A stretch of 64,000 nt of DNA from Rheinheimera sp. 4Y26 (GTDB taxonomy: Bacteria; Pseudomonadota; Gammaproteobacteria; Enterobacterales; Alteromonadaceae). Position 1 is the stretch's first letter. Each line of letters starts with the position of its first letter. The notes under the pieces are model-generated. The model made no database searches and was not told the DNA's origin. It was given only the letters and a program-made list of their open reading frames with translations. Made by a program: the position numbers and the translations under genes. Location of the stretch: contig NZ_JAOBWS010000011.1 of NCBI RefSeq assembly GCF_025245835.1, positions 1 to 64,000 of the forward strand, written 5' to 3'. Below are positions 36,841 to 45,812 of this stretch, in pieces.

Positions 36841-38939
36841 TGAGCAGCGATTACCGGCCAGAGCCCGGCACTGTGCGCACCATGTTGGCAAAACGCAGCG
36901 AATTTGTTTGTGCTGTGGGCACACCTGCGCCACTGGGGCCAAGCCGGCAGGGCAACGATGACTGGAATTTTGCTGTTTTTGCCCCAGATGCCACAGCGCT
37001 GACGTTATGTTTGTATTGTGCTGATACCGAAGAGCCTTTGGCGGAATTGCCTTTTACCGCCCGTACCGGCGATATCTGGCATTTGGCTGTCTCAGGCCTT
37101 GCTACTGGCACTTTATATGGCCTGAAAGCCGCAGGCCCCATGCTGGTGGAACAGGGGCTTTGTTTTGATGCCGAGCGGTTATTAATAGACCCTTATGCCC
37201 GTCAGCTGAACCGGGCTTTGGTGTTTAATGACCGGCTCTATCAGGGGCGCAGTCATTATATGCTGGCCAAAGCCGTGCTTGGTCAGGTGGATTTTGACTG
37301 GCAAGGTGTAGCGAAGCCGCAAATCCCGCGCGAAAAAACCATTGTGTATGAAGCCCATGTCAAAGGCATGACTGCGTTGCATCCCGATGTGCCTGAAGAG
37401 CTGCGTGGCACCTATTTGGGCATGTGTCATCCGGCCGTGATGGCGCATTTAACTGAGCTTGGTATTACGTCGGTGCAGCTGTTGCCGGTGGCAGCTTTTA
37501 TGAGTGAGCCCAGACTGGAAAAGCTGAAACTCAGCAATTATTGGGGTTATAACCCGATTAACTTTTTTGCGCCCGATCCCCGTTATCAGCTGGAAGATGC
37601 GGTGACTGAGTTTAAAACGCTGGTGCGCACTTATCATCAGCATGGCATTGAGGTGATCCTTGATGTGGTGTTTAACCACAGTGCCGAAGCTGAAGGTTAC
37701 AGCTTAAGCTTCCGTGGTCTTGCCAATCGTCATTATTATCTGTTTGAAAGTCATGCCGATATTACCGACTACCAGCAATACGCCAATTACAGCGGCTGTG
37801 GCAATACACTGAACATTGCCAATCCGGCCACCCAAAAACTGGTGCTGGACGCCATGCGTTATTGGTTAACCGAGATGCAGGTGGATGGCTTTCGTTTTGA
37901 TTTGGCCGTCACGCTGGCACGCGAGCATAAAAGATTTAACCCTTATGCCGCCTTTTTACAAATAGTGGCGCAGGATCCGGTATTGTCGCAGGCCAAACTG
38001 ATTGCCGAACCCTGGGATGTTGGGCCTTATGGTTATCAGCTTGGACAATTTCCGGCCTTATGGTCTGAGCTGAACGATAAATTCCGTGACTCAGTACGTA
38101 GTTTCTGGCGCGGTGACAGCGGCACTCTGGCTGAATTTGCCACCAGGCTGCTCGGTTCACGCGATATTTTTCAGAAACATCACAGACCTGCCTGCTGCTC
38201 GGTGAACTATATCAGCTACCACGATGGTTTTACGCTGCAGGATTTAGTCAGTTATCAGCACAAACACAACTGGCTGAACGGCGAGCAAAACCGTGACGGA
38301 CACGACCATAACCTGAGTGTAAATTATGGCGTGGAAGGCCCTACCAGTAATGCCGAAGTACTGGCCAAACGTTTTTTACATAAACGTAATCTGGTGGCGA
38401 GTTTGCTATTTAGTCAGGGCATGGTGCACTGGTTGGGTGGGGATGAGCTCAGCCACAGTCAGCAAGGCAATAACAATGCTTATTGTCAGGACAACGACAT
38501 CAGCTGGCTGAACTGGCAGCTGGATTATCATGCCACGCAGTTTTTAAGTTTTGTCAAACAGATGATTGCCCTTCGCAAGCAGTACAGTTGCCTGCAGCAA
38601 TTGTCCTTGCTGGATGATCATTATCAGCTGCATGGCGATAAGCATCAGATCGACTGGTATATGAGCGATGGCCGGTTAAAAACCGAAAGCGACTGGTACG
38701 ACAGCAGTGTAAGTTACTGTGTTTTTATTATCCGAAATACCAGTACAGCGCATCAGCTGCTTATTTGCATCAACGCCGGCGCCACCGCCATTGAGGTGAC
38801 GCTGCCTTCTGCACAGTGGCACTGTGTGCTTGACACCGCTTTTGAGCAGGGGCTGAGCTCCTTATTAACTCAGGGTGCCAGCAGCTATCTGCAGCAGGGT
38901 AGTTCGCTGTCGATTTGGCTGGAGCAAGGTTGTTATTAG
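36840..38939 (+). CDS. glgX: Glycogen debranching enzyme GlgX
   Basis: A 699-residue GH13 isoamylase-type enzyme that removes short alpha-1,6 branches. GH13 regions: DVVFNHSAE, GFRFDLAVTLAR, LIAEPWDVG and ISYHDGFTLQD. It starts inside the glgB stop codon. With MalQ and GlgB it would reshape glycogen; no glgC, glgA or glgP lies in the window, so synthesis and phosphorolysis genes must be elsewhere. Confidence 0.95.
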   Translation: MSSDYRPEPGTVRTMLAKRSEFVCAVGTPAPLGPSRQGNDDWNFAVFAPDATALTLCLYCADTEEPLAELPFTARTGDIWHLAVSGLATGTLYGLKAAGPMLVEQGLCFDAERLLIDPYARQLNRALVFNDRLYQGRSHYMLAKAVLGQVDFDWQGVAKPQIPREKTIVYEAHVKGMTALHPDVPEELRGTYLGMCHPAVMAHLTELGITSVQLLPVAAFMSEPRLEKLKLSNYWGYNPINFFAPDPRYQLEDAVTEFKTLVRTYHQHGIEVILDVVFNHSAEAEGYSLSFRGLANRHYYLFESHADITDYQQYANYSGCGNTLNIANPATQKLVLDAMRYWLTEMQVDGFRFDLAVTLAREHKRFNPYAAFLQIVAQDPVLSQAKLIAEPWDVGPYGYQLGQFPALWSELNDKFRDSVRSFWRGDSGTLAEFATRLLGSRDIFQKHHRPACCSVNYISYHDGFTLQDLVSYQHKHNWLNGEQNRDGHDHNLSVNYGVEGPTSNAEVLAKRFLHKRNLVASLLFSQGMVHWLGGDELSHSQQGNNNAYCQDNDISWLNWQLDYHATQFLSFVKQMIALRKQYSCLQQLSLLDDHYQLHGDKHQIDWYMSDGRLKTESDWYDSSVSYCVFIIRNTSTAHQLLICINAGATAIEVTLPSAQWHCVLDTAFEQGLSSLLTQGASSYLQQGSSLSIWLEQGCY

Positions 38940-39029
38940 CCGGGCATGATGGCCGCTACAGTACAACTGCAATGGTCTGAACAGCATAATCTTTTTCCCT
39001 TTTCGCTGCTTCGTGGGCGGATTTTCCAG

Positions 39030-39035
39030 TATAAT
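39030..39035 (+). promoter_or_regulatory. Possible gnd promoter -10
   Basis: A consensus TATAAT stands 42 bases before the gnd start. No convincing -35 lies at the right distance, so an activator may be needed or the match may be chance. Confidence 0.4.
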
Positions 39036-39076
39036 CGCCGGCATTTTGCAGTGCCGGCAGTTCGGAGAATGCTTTG

Positions 39077-40606
39077 ATGACAGATACAACAGTACAGTGT
39101 GACATTGGTTTTGTAGGCGCGGGTGTGATGGGAAAAAACCTCATCCTGAATCTGGCCGATCATGGCTACCGTGTTGCCGCTTTTGACCTCGACCATAAAA
39201 AACTTGAATCTGTGATCCAGCAAGATGTGCAGGAAACCAATGGCCGTGGTGGCCGTGTAGTGGCCTGCAGTTCGTACACTGAGTTATTGGCCAGGTTAAG
39301 CCGTCCGCACCTGATTATTTTGTCGGTGCCGGCAGGTAAACCTGTTGATGATGTGTGTTCTAAGCTCATAGACGCCGGCATTCAGGCCGACGACATTATT
39401 GTTGATACCGGCAATAGCCTGTGGACAGACACAGTGCGGCGCGAAAAATGTTACGAAGGTAAGTTTATTTTCTTCAGTACTGCAGTGTCCGGTGGTGAAG
39501 TGGGCGCCCGTTTTGGCCCTTCATTAATGCCAAGTGGCGACCCATATGCCTGGACCCGGATTGAACCTGTCTGGCGTGCTATTGCTGCAAAAGTTGACCC
39601 GGCAACAGGTCGTCCTATTGAACGTTTTGAACCAGGTAATCCGGTGACTGAAGGCGAGCCATGTGCCACTTATATCGGCGCTGGCGGCTCTGGCCATTAT
39701 GTCAAAATGGTGCACAACGGCATTGAATATGCCGATATGCAGCTGATTTGTGAAGTGTATCAGGTGATGCGCGATGCCCTTGGCATGACAGCACAGGAAG
39801 TTGCCGCTGTATTTAAAGAGTGGAATCAGGGCATTCTGAACAGTTATCTGATGGAAATCAGTGCTGAAGTACTGGCCACCAAAGATTCTGAAACCGGCTT
39901 ACCGCTGGTAGATGTGATTCTGGATAAAGCAGGCCAGAAGGGCACAGGTTTATGGACAGCGGTCAGCAGCCTGGAGCTGGGTTGTCCGGCACCTACTATT
40001 GCCGAAGCTGTGTACGCCCGTTCAATTTCAACGTTAAAAGAGCAGCGTGTTGCCGCGTCCACTTTGCTGGCAGGCCCGGTGCAGGATAAACCGACCGAAG
40101 CGAAAAGGGCACAGGTCATTTCTCAGCTGCACGACGCTTTATACTGCGCCAAAATTTGTGTCTATGCGCAGGGTTTTGACTTAATGAAAACTGCTGGTCT
40201 TGAACACGGCTGGCAGCTGAATTTTGCCGAGATTGCCAAGATCTGGCGCGCCGGCTGTATTATCCGTGCGGTATTTTTGCAGTCTATTACCGATGCTTAT
40301 GAACGTAACGACGAGCTGGCCAATCTCTTGGTGGACCCGTTTTTTGCCAAACAGATTTCGGTATATCAGATGAACTGGCGCCGTGCTGTCGCCGATGCCA
40401 CTTTGCTGGGAGTGCCGGTGGCGGCATTAAGTTCGGCGCTCAGTTATTACGACTCTTACCGCACAGCGGTATTACCGGCCAATTTGTTACAGGGGCAACG
40501 CGATTATTTTGGTGCTCACACCTTTGAACGCACCGATAAGAGCAAAGGTAAGTTTTTCCATGTTGACTGGAGCGCAGCCGGTCGTCCTATGGTCAAAGTA
40601 AAATAA
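39077..40606 (+). CDS. gnd: 6-phosphogluconate dehydrogenase, decarboxylating
   Basis: A 509-residue enzyme of the oxidative pentose phosphate pathway, making ribulose 5-phosphate, CO2 and a reduced nicotinamide cofactor. The nucleotide site GAGVMGKNLILNLADHG is at the N-terminus; AVSGGEVGARFGPSLMPSGD, GSGHYVKMVHNGIEY (catalytic lysine) and LDKAGQKGTG follow. It is longer than the usual 470. The ATG at 39077 has CGGAG nine bases upstream; a TTG just before it is ignored. Confidence 0.95.
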   Translation: MTDTTVQCDIGFVGAGVMGKNLILNLADHGYRVAAFDLDHKKLESVIQQDVQETNGRGGRVVACSSYTELLARLSRPHLIILSVPAGKPVDDVCSKLIDAGIQADDIIVDTGNSLWTDTVRREKCYEGKFIFFSTAVSGGEVGARFGPSLMPSGDPYAWTRIEPVWRAIAAKVDPATGRPIERFEPGNPVTEGEPCATYIGAGGSGHYVKMVHNGIEYADMQLICEVYQVMRDALGMTAQEVAAVFKEWNQGILNSYLMEISAEVLATKDSETGLPLVDVILDKAGQKGTGLWTAVSSLELGCPAPTIAEAVYARSISTLKEQRVAASTLLAGPVQDKPTEAKRAQVISQLHDALYCAKICVYAQGFDLMKTAGLEHGWQLNFAEIAKIWRAGCIIRAVFLQSITDAYERNDELANLLVDPFFAKQISVYQMNWRRAVADATLLGVPVAALSSALSYYDSYRTAVLPANLLQGQRDYFGAHTFERTDKSKGKFFHVDWSAAGRPMVKVK

Positions 40607-40636
40607 AGCGGTGTTTTGCAACGTAACGGAGGCTCG

Positions 40637-41032
40637 ATGAAGCTGACAGAAGCGCAGTGGCGTGAACGCCTCAGTGACGAGCAATTTTATGTAACCCGAC
40701 AAAAAGGCACAGAATATCCTTATAGCGGTGCGTTGTTACATAACGAAAAAACCGGTCTTTATCATTGTGTTTGTTGCCATGCTGAGTTGTTTGACTCAGC
40801 TGCCAAGTTTGATTCCGGCTGTGGCTGGCCGTCATTTAGCCGTGCTTTGCCGGGCAAAGTGCGTTATCAACCCGATAACAGTCATGGCATGCAGCGTACT
40901 GAAATTTTGTGTGCAGCCTGTGATGCGCACCTGGGGCATGTGTTTGATGATGGCCCTTTACCTGAAGGGCAAAGATACTGCGTTAATTCGGTGTCGTTAA
41001 GTTTTGTCGACAGCAATAAAAAAGAATCTTAA
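40637..41032 (+). CDS. msrB: Methionine-R-sulfoxide reductase MsrB
   Basis: A 131-residue enzyme repairing methionine-R-sulfoxide. Zinc cysteines lie in CVCCHAELF and [12 protein letters not shown]; the catalytic cysteine is in [18 protein letters not shown] and HMQRTE-like elements are in place. CGGAGG precedes the ATG at 40637, so the alternative TTG at 40616 is not needed. It follows gnd by 30 bp and may be co-transcribed. Confidence 0.95.
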   Translation: MKLTEAQWRERLSDEQFYVTRQKGTEYPYSGALLHNEKTGLYHCVCCHAELFDSAAKFDSGCGWPSFSRALPGKVRYQPDNSHGMQRTEILCAACDAHLGHVFDDGPLPEGQRYCVNSVSLSFVDSNKKES

Positions 41033-41171
41033 GGTTTTGCCAGTACAGTTCCGGATAGATGTTGTGCCGCCCGGTTGTTTCAGGCGAAGTTGTAATGGCA
41101 GCATAGGGCTTTGAGACTGTCATTACTGCAAAAGTCCGGCAATAGTGTTGCAAACACAAGTGATGCAAAAT

Positions 41172-41206
41172 AAAAAACCGCTGAATAATTTTCAGCGGTT
41201 TTTTTG
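41172..41206 (+). terminator. Terminator between msrB and the DUF2989-type gene
   Basis: The stem AACCGCTGAA/TTCAGCGGTT is flanked by an A-run and a long T-run and can act in both directions for the two convergent genes. Confidence 0.9.
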
Positions 41207-41276
41207 TCAGCACACTTTCAGGTGTAAAAGCTGCTTTAAAAGTCCGGCCGGCTTTTGGAGCTGCCAGACTGTAAAT

Positions 41277-42071
41277 TCAGAATGCAGGTACCTTAAACCG
41301 ACCTTGCTGGATACTGTCAATAGTGGCATCAGCAATATCTTCAATACTGTCTGTTTCAATTTTCTGTTGAGCTAATTCTGCTTTAATATTTTTAAATTCA
41401 ATACGTTGCACACCGGCATTTTCTGCCAATAAAGCCCAGTGATAAGACTGGGGAAATTTTTTCTGTTTGTAATAAATGGTGGTCAGGGCTGTGTATATTT
41501 CCGGATCCACTTCGGCATCTGCCGGATATAAACTCAGCGCATGATGCAGAATATCAATGGTTTTTTGTGGGTTGCGCTTCATGTAATAACTGGCAAGAGC
41601 TATTTGCAGCTCTGGGGTTTCCAGTTCTTTTTTCTGTTCAGCCTGTAAAAACTTGGCCAGATGAGATTCGCTCTGATTGCGCGACCAATGGTAATGCAAC
41701 AGGTTTGGATCCAAAGAGCTGACAGTTTCATCATTTAGTCTTTTAATTTCTTTCAGGCTGGTCAGGTAACCATTCACCCTGGTGGTCTTTTTCTCTTTGA
41801 GCTTAATATGTTCAATGCCGGAAGCGAGTTCGATACATTTGGAGTATTTTTCAAAATCAATCAACAGCTTGTATTTGTTTTTATCCGACGGCATTTTTTG
41901 CTCGTCATAGCGCCCCATAATGACGTGACGCCTCTCCAGCTTACAGTGGGAGTCGTCGTTTAAGTCGCTGCAAATTCCCGGTTTTTCTTCACAAACCTGA
42001 TTTACAGTTAATTCTTGTTCACCGCAGGCGACCAGGCTGAGCAGTAAAGGGCTTAACAACCAAAATTTCAT
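41277..42071 (-). CDS. DUF2989-type lipoprotein
   Basis: A 264-residue predicted lipoprotein starting at 42071: signal MKFWLLSPLLLSLVAC with the lipobox cysteine, and GGAG six bases before the ATG. The N-terminal mature part has four cysteines (VCEEKPGICSDLNDDSHC and one near KYSKC). The C-terminal half has helical TPR-like pairs (ASYYMKRNPQKTIDILHHAL, IYTALTTIYYKQKKF). It resembles the DUF2989 family from memory. Function unknown. Confidence 0.72.
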   Translation of the reverse strand: MKFWLLSPLLLSLVACGEQELTVNQVCEEKPGICSDLNDDSHCKLERRHVIMGRYDEQKMPSDKNKYKLLIDFEKYSKCIELASGIEHIKLKEKKTTRVNGYLTSLKEIKRLNDETVSSLDPNLLHYHWSRNQSESHLAKFLQAEQKKELETPELQIALASYYMKRNPQKTIDILHHALSLYPADAEVDPEIYTALTTIYYKQKKFPQSYHWALLAENAGVQRIEFKNIKAELAQQKIETDSIEDIADATIDSIQQGRFKVPAF

Positions 42072-42125
42072 AGGCATCTCCACAAAGGCGATTTTTATCA
42101 TAACCAATAGCACCGAAAAAATCTT

Positions 42126-42163
42126 TTGTAATTGTTGTTGTAGTATTACCAATTCAATTACAA
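42126..42163 (+). promoter_or_regulatory. Inverted repeat upstream of the long gap gene
   Basis: TTGTAATTG (42126-42134) and CAATTACAA (42155-42163) are exact inverted copies, centred 29 bp apart and about 85 bp before the gap start. Each arm contains a HexR-like half-site (TGTAAT or ATTACA), but they do not form the compact 15-bp site seen at 32171. Confidence 0.45.
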
Positions 42164-42229
42164 TAAGCCGCCTCGCGTCAGGCAACCCTACACTCAACTG
42201 ATTTAACTTACGAAGTAGAAGGCGACAGC

Positions 42230-43681
42230 ATGACCTTATCTCACGAAGAACAGTATCAACGCAGCTGGCAGGAACGCCAGGAAATTGCTGAAAACATGCA
42301 GCCGATCATCGGCCGGTTATACCGTAACAAAGCTGTTGAACTGGTGGTTTATGGCAAACCATTGGTGAATGCGACCACTATCGATATCATTAAATCTCAT
42401 AAAACGGTTGAGCGTTTTGAACAACAAAAACTGCGGTTGCGTGAGAGCTTCCCTGTGCTTGAAGCCATCAGCAAAATGAATCTGGCTCCGGGTCGTATCG
42501 ACCTTGGCAAGCTGGCTTTTGCTTATCACTACAAAAATGCGGCTGAAGGTTTAACGCTGGAACAATATTTACAGCGCGAGCTGGAAGATTTATTAGATCA
42601 CGACGACAACATCAAACCAACAGACGTAGTGCTGTATGGTTTTGGCCGGATTGGTCGTTTACTGGCCCGTCTGATGATTGAACGTGCTGGTCCAAGCGCC
42701 AAATTGCGTCTGCGTGCCATTGTGGTGCGTGGCGGTCGTAAAGGTGATTTGGAAAAACGTGCCAGTTTATTACGCCGCGATTCTATCCACGGCCCATTTA
42801 ACGGCAGCATCACTGTGGATCAGGAAAACGGTGGTATCAAAGCCAATGGTACCTTTATCAAAGTGATTTATGCCGACTCACCAGAGCAGGTGGATTACAA
42901 CGCTTATGACATTCATGATGCCTTAGTAGTTGATAACACAGGTATTTGGAAAGATGACGAGGAGTTGTCAATTCACTTTAAAGCCAAAGGCGCCGCCAAA
43001 GTGTTGTTAACTGCGCCGGCCAAAGGCAATGTGAAAAACGTGGTGTATGGTGTAAACCATAAAATGATCAGCAAAGACGATAAAATTGTTTCTGCTGCCA
43101 GCTGCACCACCAATGCCATTACGCCGGTGTTAAAAGCGTTAAATGACGAATATGGCATTCGTAATGGTCACGTTGAAACAGTGCACTCTTACACCAACGA
43201 TCAAAACCTGATTGATAACTATCACAAAGCTGAACGTCGTGGCCGTGCTGCACCATTGAACATGGTCATCACTTCGACTGGCGCAGCTTCTGCAGTTGCC
43301 AAAGCTTTACCTGAATTAAAAGGCAAGCTGACCGGCAATGCGATTCGGGTACCAACGCCAAACGTGTCTATGGCTATTTTGTCGTTAAACCTGAATAAAG
43401 AAACCAACCGCGACGAGCTGAATGCTTATCTGCAAAAAGTGTCGTTATTCTCTGAGCTGCAGGATCAAATCGATTACACCAGCTCAACTGAGATCGTATC
43501 GAGCGACTTAGTCGGCTCACGTTATGCCGGTGTGGTGGATTCTCAGGCCACTATCGTCGATGGCGACCGCTGTGTGTTGTACGTGTGGTATGACAACGAG
43601 TTTGGTTACAGCACTCAGGTGATCCGCGTGATGAACGAAATGGCAGGTATTTCTTACCCTACGCTGCCACTGGCTCGTTAA
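42230..43681 (+). CDS. gap: Glyceraldehyde-3-phosphate dehydrogenase, long form
   Basis: A 483-residue dehydrogenase. About 125 residues of mostly helical extension precede the nucleotide-binding YGFGRIGRLLARLM. The active cysteine is in AASCTTNAITP and the histidine in ETVHSYTND. This long type occurs alongside a standard Gap in several marine gammaproteobacteria. It shares AYTND/SYTND features with the gap at 31137 but is not a recent copy. Whether it acts in glycolysis or gluconeogenesis, and its cofactor, cannot be told from sequence. Confidence 0.92.
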   Translation: MTLSHEEQYQRSWQERQEIAENMQPIIGRLYRNKAVELVVYGKPLVNATTIDIIKSHKTVERFEQQKLRLRESFPVLEAISKMNLAPGRIDLGKLAFAYHYKNAAEGLTLEQYLQRELEDLLDHDDNIKPTDVVLYGFGRIGRLLARLMIERAGPSAKLRLRAIVVRGGRKGDLEKRASLLRRDSIHGPFNGSITVDQENGGIKANGTFIKVIYADSPEQVDYNAYDIHDALVVDNTGIWKDDEELSIHFKAKGAAKVLLTAPAKGNVKNVVYGVNHKMISKDDKIVSAASCTTNAITPVLKALNDEYGIRNGHVETVHSYTNDQNLIDNYHKAERRGRAAPLNMVITSTGAASAVAKALPELKGKLTGNAIRVPTPNVSMAILSLNLNKETNRDELNAYLQKVSLFSELQDQIDYTSSTEIVSSDLVGSRYAGVVDSQATIVDGDRCVLYVWYDNEFGYSTQVIRVMNEMAGISYPTLPLAR

Positions 43682-43696
43682 TCACATGACCTTTTG

Positions 43697-43723
43697 AATA
43701 AAGCCGCCTTGTGCGGCTTTATT
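43697..43723 (+). terminator. Terminator after the long gap gene
   Basis: The 11-base stem AATAAAGCCGC/GCGGCTTTATT with a five-base loop lies 16 bases past the stop. Confidence 0.82.
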
Positions 43724-43916
43724 ATTCGCGGCAAATGATGTCGGTGACCGCCAGCGATAAAATGGGCCGCACTGCCGCAGGATGGTGATTTACACCGGCA
43801 CCATATGCCTGGCTTTGCTGGACGCACCAGTGCCATCTGCTGGCGAAGTCGCATTTTCAGCGCAGCCAGACTGTGTTAACCTCAGCACCTTTTTTACATT
43901 GACGGAACCTTCACTT

Positions 43917-45041
43917 ATGAAAATTACCAGTAATTTTGACAGCGGTAATATCGAAGTCATTCAGGCCGACAGCGTTGATAATATTCAGCTGGCCATTCGC
44001 AAAGACCATAACTCAGATTTTTACCAGTGGTTCCACTTCCGCTTGCATTCAGAAAGTTTTGAGCCTCATACCATCAGGATTACCAACGCCGGTTCTTCTG
44101 CTTATCCTGGTGGCTGGGCTGACTATCAGGCCGTTGCTTCCTATGATCGCGAAACCTGGTTCCGTGTACCTACTGAATATGACGGCAAAGAGCTGACCAT
44201 TCATCATTACCCTGAAGCTGAGTCCGTGTATTTTGCTTATTTTGCGCCGTACAGCTACGAGCGTCATATGGACTTATTAAGCCAGGCGCAGGCAAGCGGT
44301 ATGTGTCAGCTGGTGGATTTGGGTAATACCCTGGATAACCGTGATATGAGTTTGCTGGTGGTGGGTGAGCCGGCTGAAGGCAAAAAGAAAATCTGGATCA
44401 CGGCGCGTCAGCACCCGGGCGAAACCATGGCGGAATGGTTTATTGAAGGTTTATTAGACCGTTTATTAGATGAAGATGACGGCGTGGCGCGTGAACTGCT
44501 GCAAAAAGCCGTATTTTATGTAGTACCGAATATGAACCCAGACGGCAGTGTGCGGGGTCATTTACGCACCAACGCGGCCGGCGTGAACCTGAACCGTGAA
44601 TGGCAAACGCCAAGCATGGAAAAAAGCCCGGAAGTGTATCTGGTGCGCCGGAAGATGCTGGAACTGGGCGTTGACATGTTCCTGGATATCCATGGTGATG
44701 AGAACCTGCCATACAACTTTGTCGCCGGTGCCGAAGGTGTACCATCCTACAACAGCAAAATGGCCGAGCTGGAAACCGCATTTAAACAAGCTTTGTTAAT
44801 GACAACTCCAGAGTTCCAGACCAAATTCGGTTATGAACTGGATGCACCTGGTCAGGCCAATCTGACCATTGCTTCAACCTGGGTTGCCGAGCAGTTTAAG
44901 TGTCTGGCCTACACTTTTGAAATGCCGTTTAAAGACAACGCTAATCTGCCGGACGAGCAATTTGGCTGGTCTGATGTACGTTCAATGAAACTGGGTCAGG
45001 ATACCCTGATTGCAGTGCGCGCTGTGGTTGACCAGTTATAA
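43917..45041 (+). CDS. M14 cytosolic-type zinc carboxypeptidase
   Basis: A 374-residue protein with no signal peptide from the ATG at 43917 (GGAA upstream); the frame is open to 43782 but those 45 residues look non-native. An N-terminal beta domain (about 1-120) precedes the peptidase. Zinc ligands are the histidine and glutamate in RQHPGETMAEW and the histidine in DIHGDEN; the catalytic glutamate is likely in YTFEMPF. This architecture is that of the cytosolic carboxypeptidase (CCP/Nna1-like) group. The bacterial substrate is unknown. Confidence 0.88.
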   Translation: MKITSNFDSGNIEVIQADSVDNIQLAIRKDHNSDFYQWFHFRLHSESFEPHTIRITNAGSSAYPGGWADYQAVASYDRETWFRVPTEYDGKELTIHHYPEAESVYFAYFAPYSYERHMDLLSQAQASGMCQLVDLGNTLDNRDMSLLVVGEPAEGKKKIWITARQHPGETMAEWFIEGLLDRLLDEDDGVARELLQKAVFYVVPNMNPDGSVRGHLRTNAAGVNLNREWQTPSMEKSPEVYLVRRKMLELGVDMFLDIHGDENLPYNFVAGAEGVPSYNSKMAELETAFKQALLMTTPEFQTKFGYELDAPGQANLTIASTWVAEQFKCLAYTFEMPFKDNANLPDEQFGWSDVRSMKLGQDTLIAVRAVVDQL

Positions 45042-45065
45042 AGTCAAAACCATATTGAGCTTTAT

Positions 45066-45094
45066 AAAATGGCACCTTCAAGGTGCCATTTTTT
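45066..45094 (+). terminator. Terminator after the carboxypeptidase gene
   Basis: The stem AAAATGGCACCTT/AAGGTGCCATTTT is followed by further T residues. Confidence 0.87.
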
Positions 45095-45181
45095 ATCGGC
45101 CAGAGCGTAAAACAAGCTGTGGCTATGGTTTGCAACAGCAGTCATTTGCTTTATAGTGCGCTGTCAAAAGAGGTGATGTAT

Positions 45182-45505
45182 ATGGCGATTATTGCTTGTC
45201 CTTATTGTGATAAACGAGTTTCAGATAAAGCTGCCAGCTGTAACCATTGCGGCAACAACCTGTCGGAAATTTCAGTTGAAACCCTTAAACGTATGCAGCG
45301 GGACAATCGTCTGGCCAAAGGACAACAGCTGAACAATCATGCCATGCTGGCATTGGTGCTGTTTCTGGGAAGTTTCACCTGGTTCTATTATCAATCACCC
45401 GAGCCGGATTCGTGGCAGCAAAAAGCACTGTACGCCGCTATGGTGGTGGGTTGTGTCTGGTACCTTGTGACCAAAGTCCGCATTGTGATGTACAAGAGAA
45501 AATAA
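45182..45505 (+). CDS. Zinc-ribbon membrane protein
   Basis: A 107-residue protein. The start at 45182 follows GAGGTG at proper spacing and begins MAIIACPYCDKRVSDKAASCNHCG, a four-cysteine zinc ribbon. Two membrane helices follow (about 52-68 and 81-98) and a basic tail. The function is unknown. It lies one base before yeaC and is probably the first gene of a three-gene operon with yeaC and the DUF349 gene. Confidence 0.72.
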   Translation: MAIIACPYCDKRVSDKAASCNHCGNNLSEISVETLKRMQRDNRLAKGQQLNNHAMLALVLFLGSFTWFYYQSPEPDSWQQKALYAAMVVGCVWYLVTKVRIVMYKRK

Positions 45506-45506
45506 G

Positions 45507-45812
45507 ATGGATTTCAACGCCTTGGTTGCAGCTATGTCTGCTGAAACCTACCAGAATCTGGTGGAATGTGTAGCTACAAAACGCTGGGCTGATGGTACTG
45601 TGATGAGCGACGCCCAACATGCACACAGTATGCAACTGGTGATGGCTTATCAGGCCAAAGTACTGCGCTCAGACGAACCCTTTACCGTGGGTGCTGACGG
45701 TCAGATGGTGGTCAAATCCAAATCCGAAATGAAAAAACAATTCGCCGGAGCCGCCGCACCGGCGCCTGCAACTATGGATGCTATTGCAAGGTTTTCGCAC
45801 GATGATCTTTAA
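45507..45812 (+). CDS. yeaC: DUF1315 family protein YeaC
   Basis: A 101-residue protein matching YeaC: an N-terminal SAETYQNLVECVATKRWADG, LVMAYQAKVL, and DGQMVVKSKSEMKKQF. Function unknown. Its end overlaps the next gene by 11 bp in another frame, so translation is probably coupled. Confidence 0.87.
   Translation: MDFNALVAAMSAETYQNLVECVATKRWADGTVMSDAQHAHSMQLVMAYQAKVLRSDEPFTVGADGQMVVKSKSEMKKQFAGAAAPAPATMDAIARFSHDDL

Noticed and set aside
38940-39076. HexR site upstream of gnd
   Set aside because: Looked for because gnd is in the same metabolic set; no TGTAAT-N3-ATTACA-like sequence was found.
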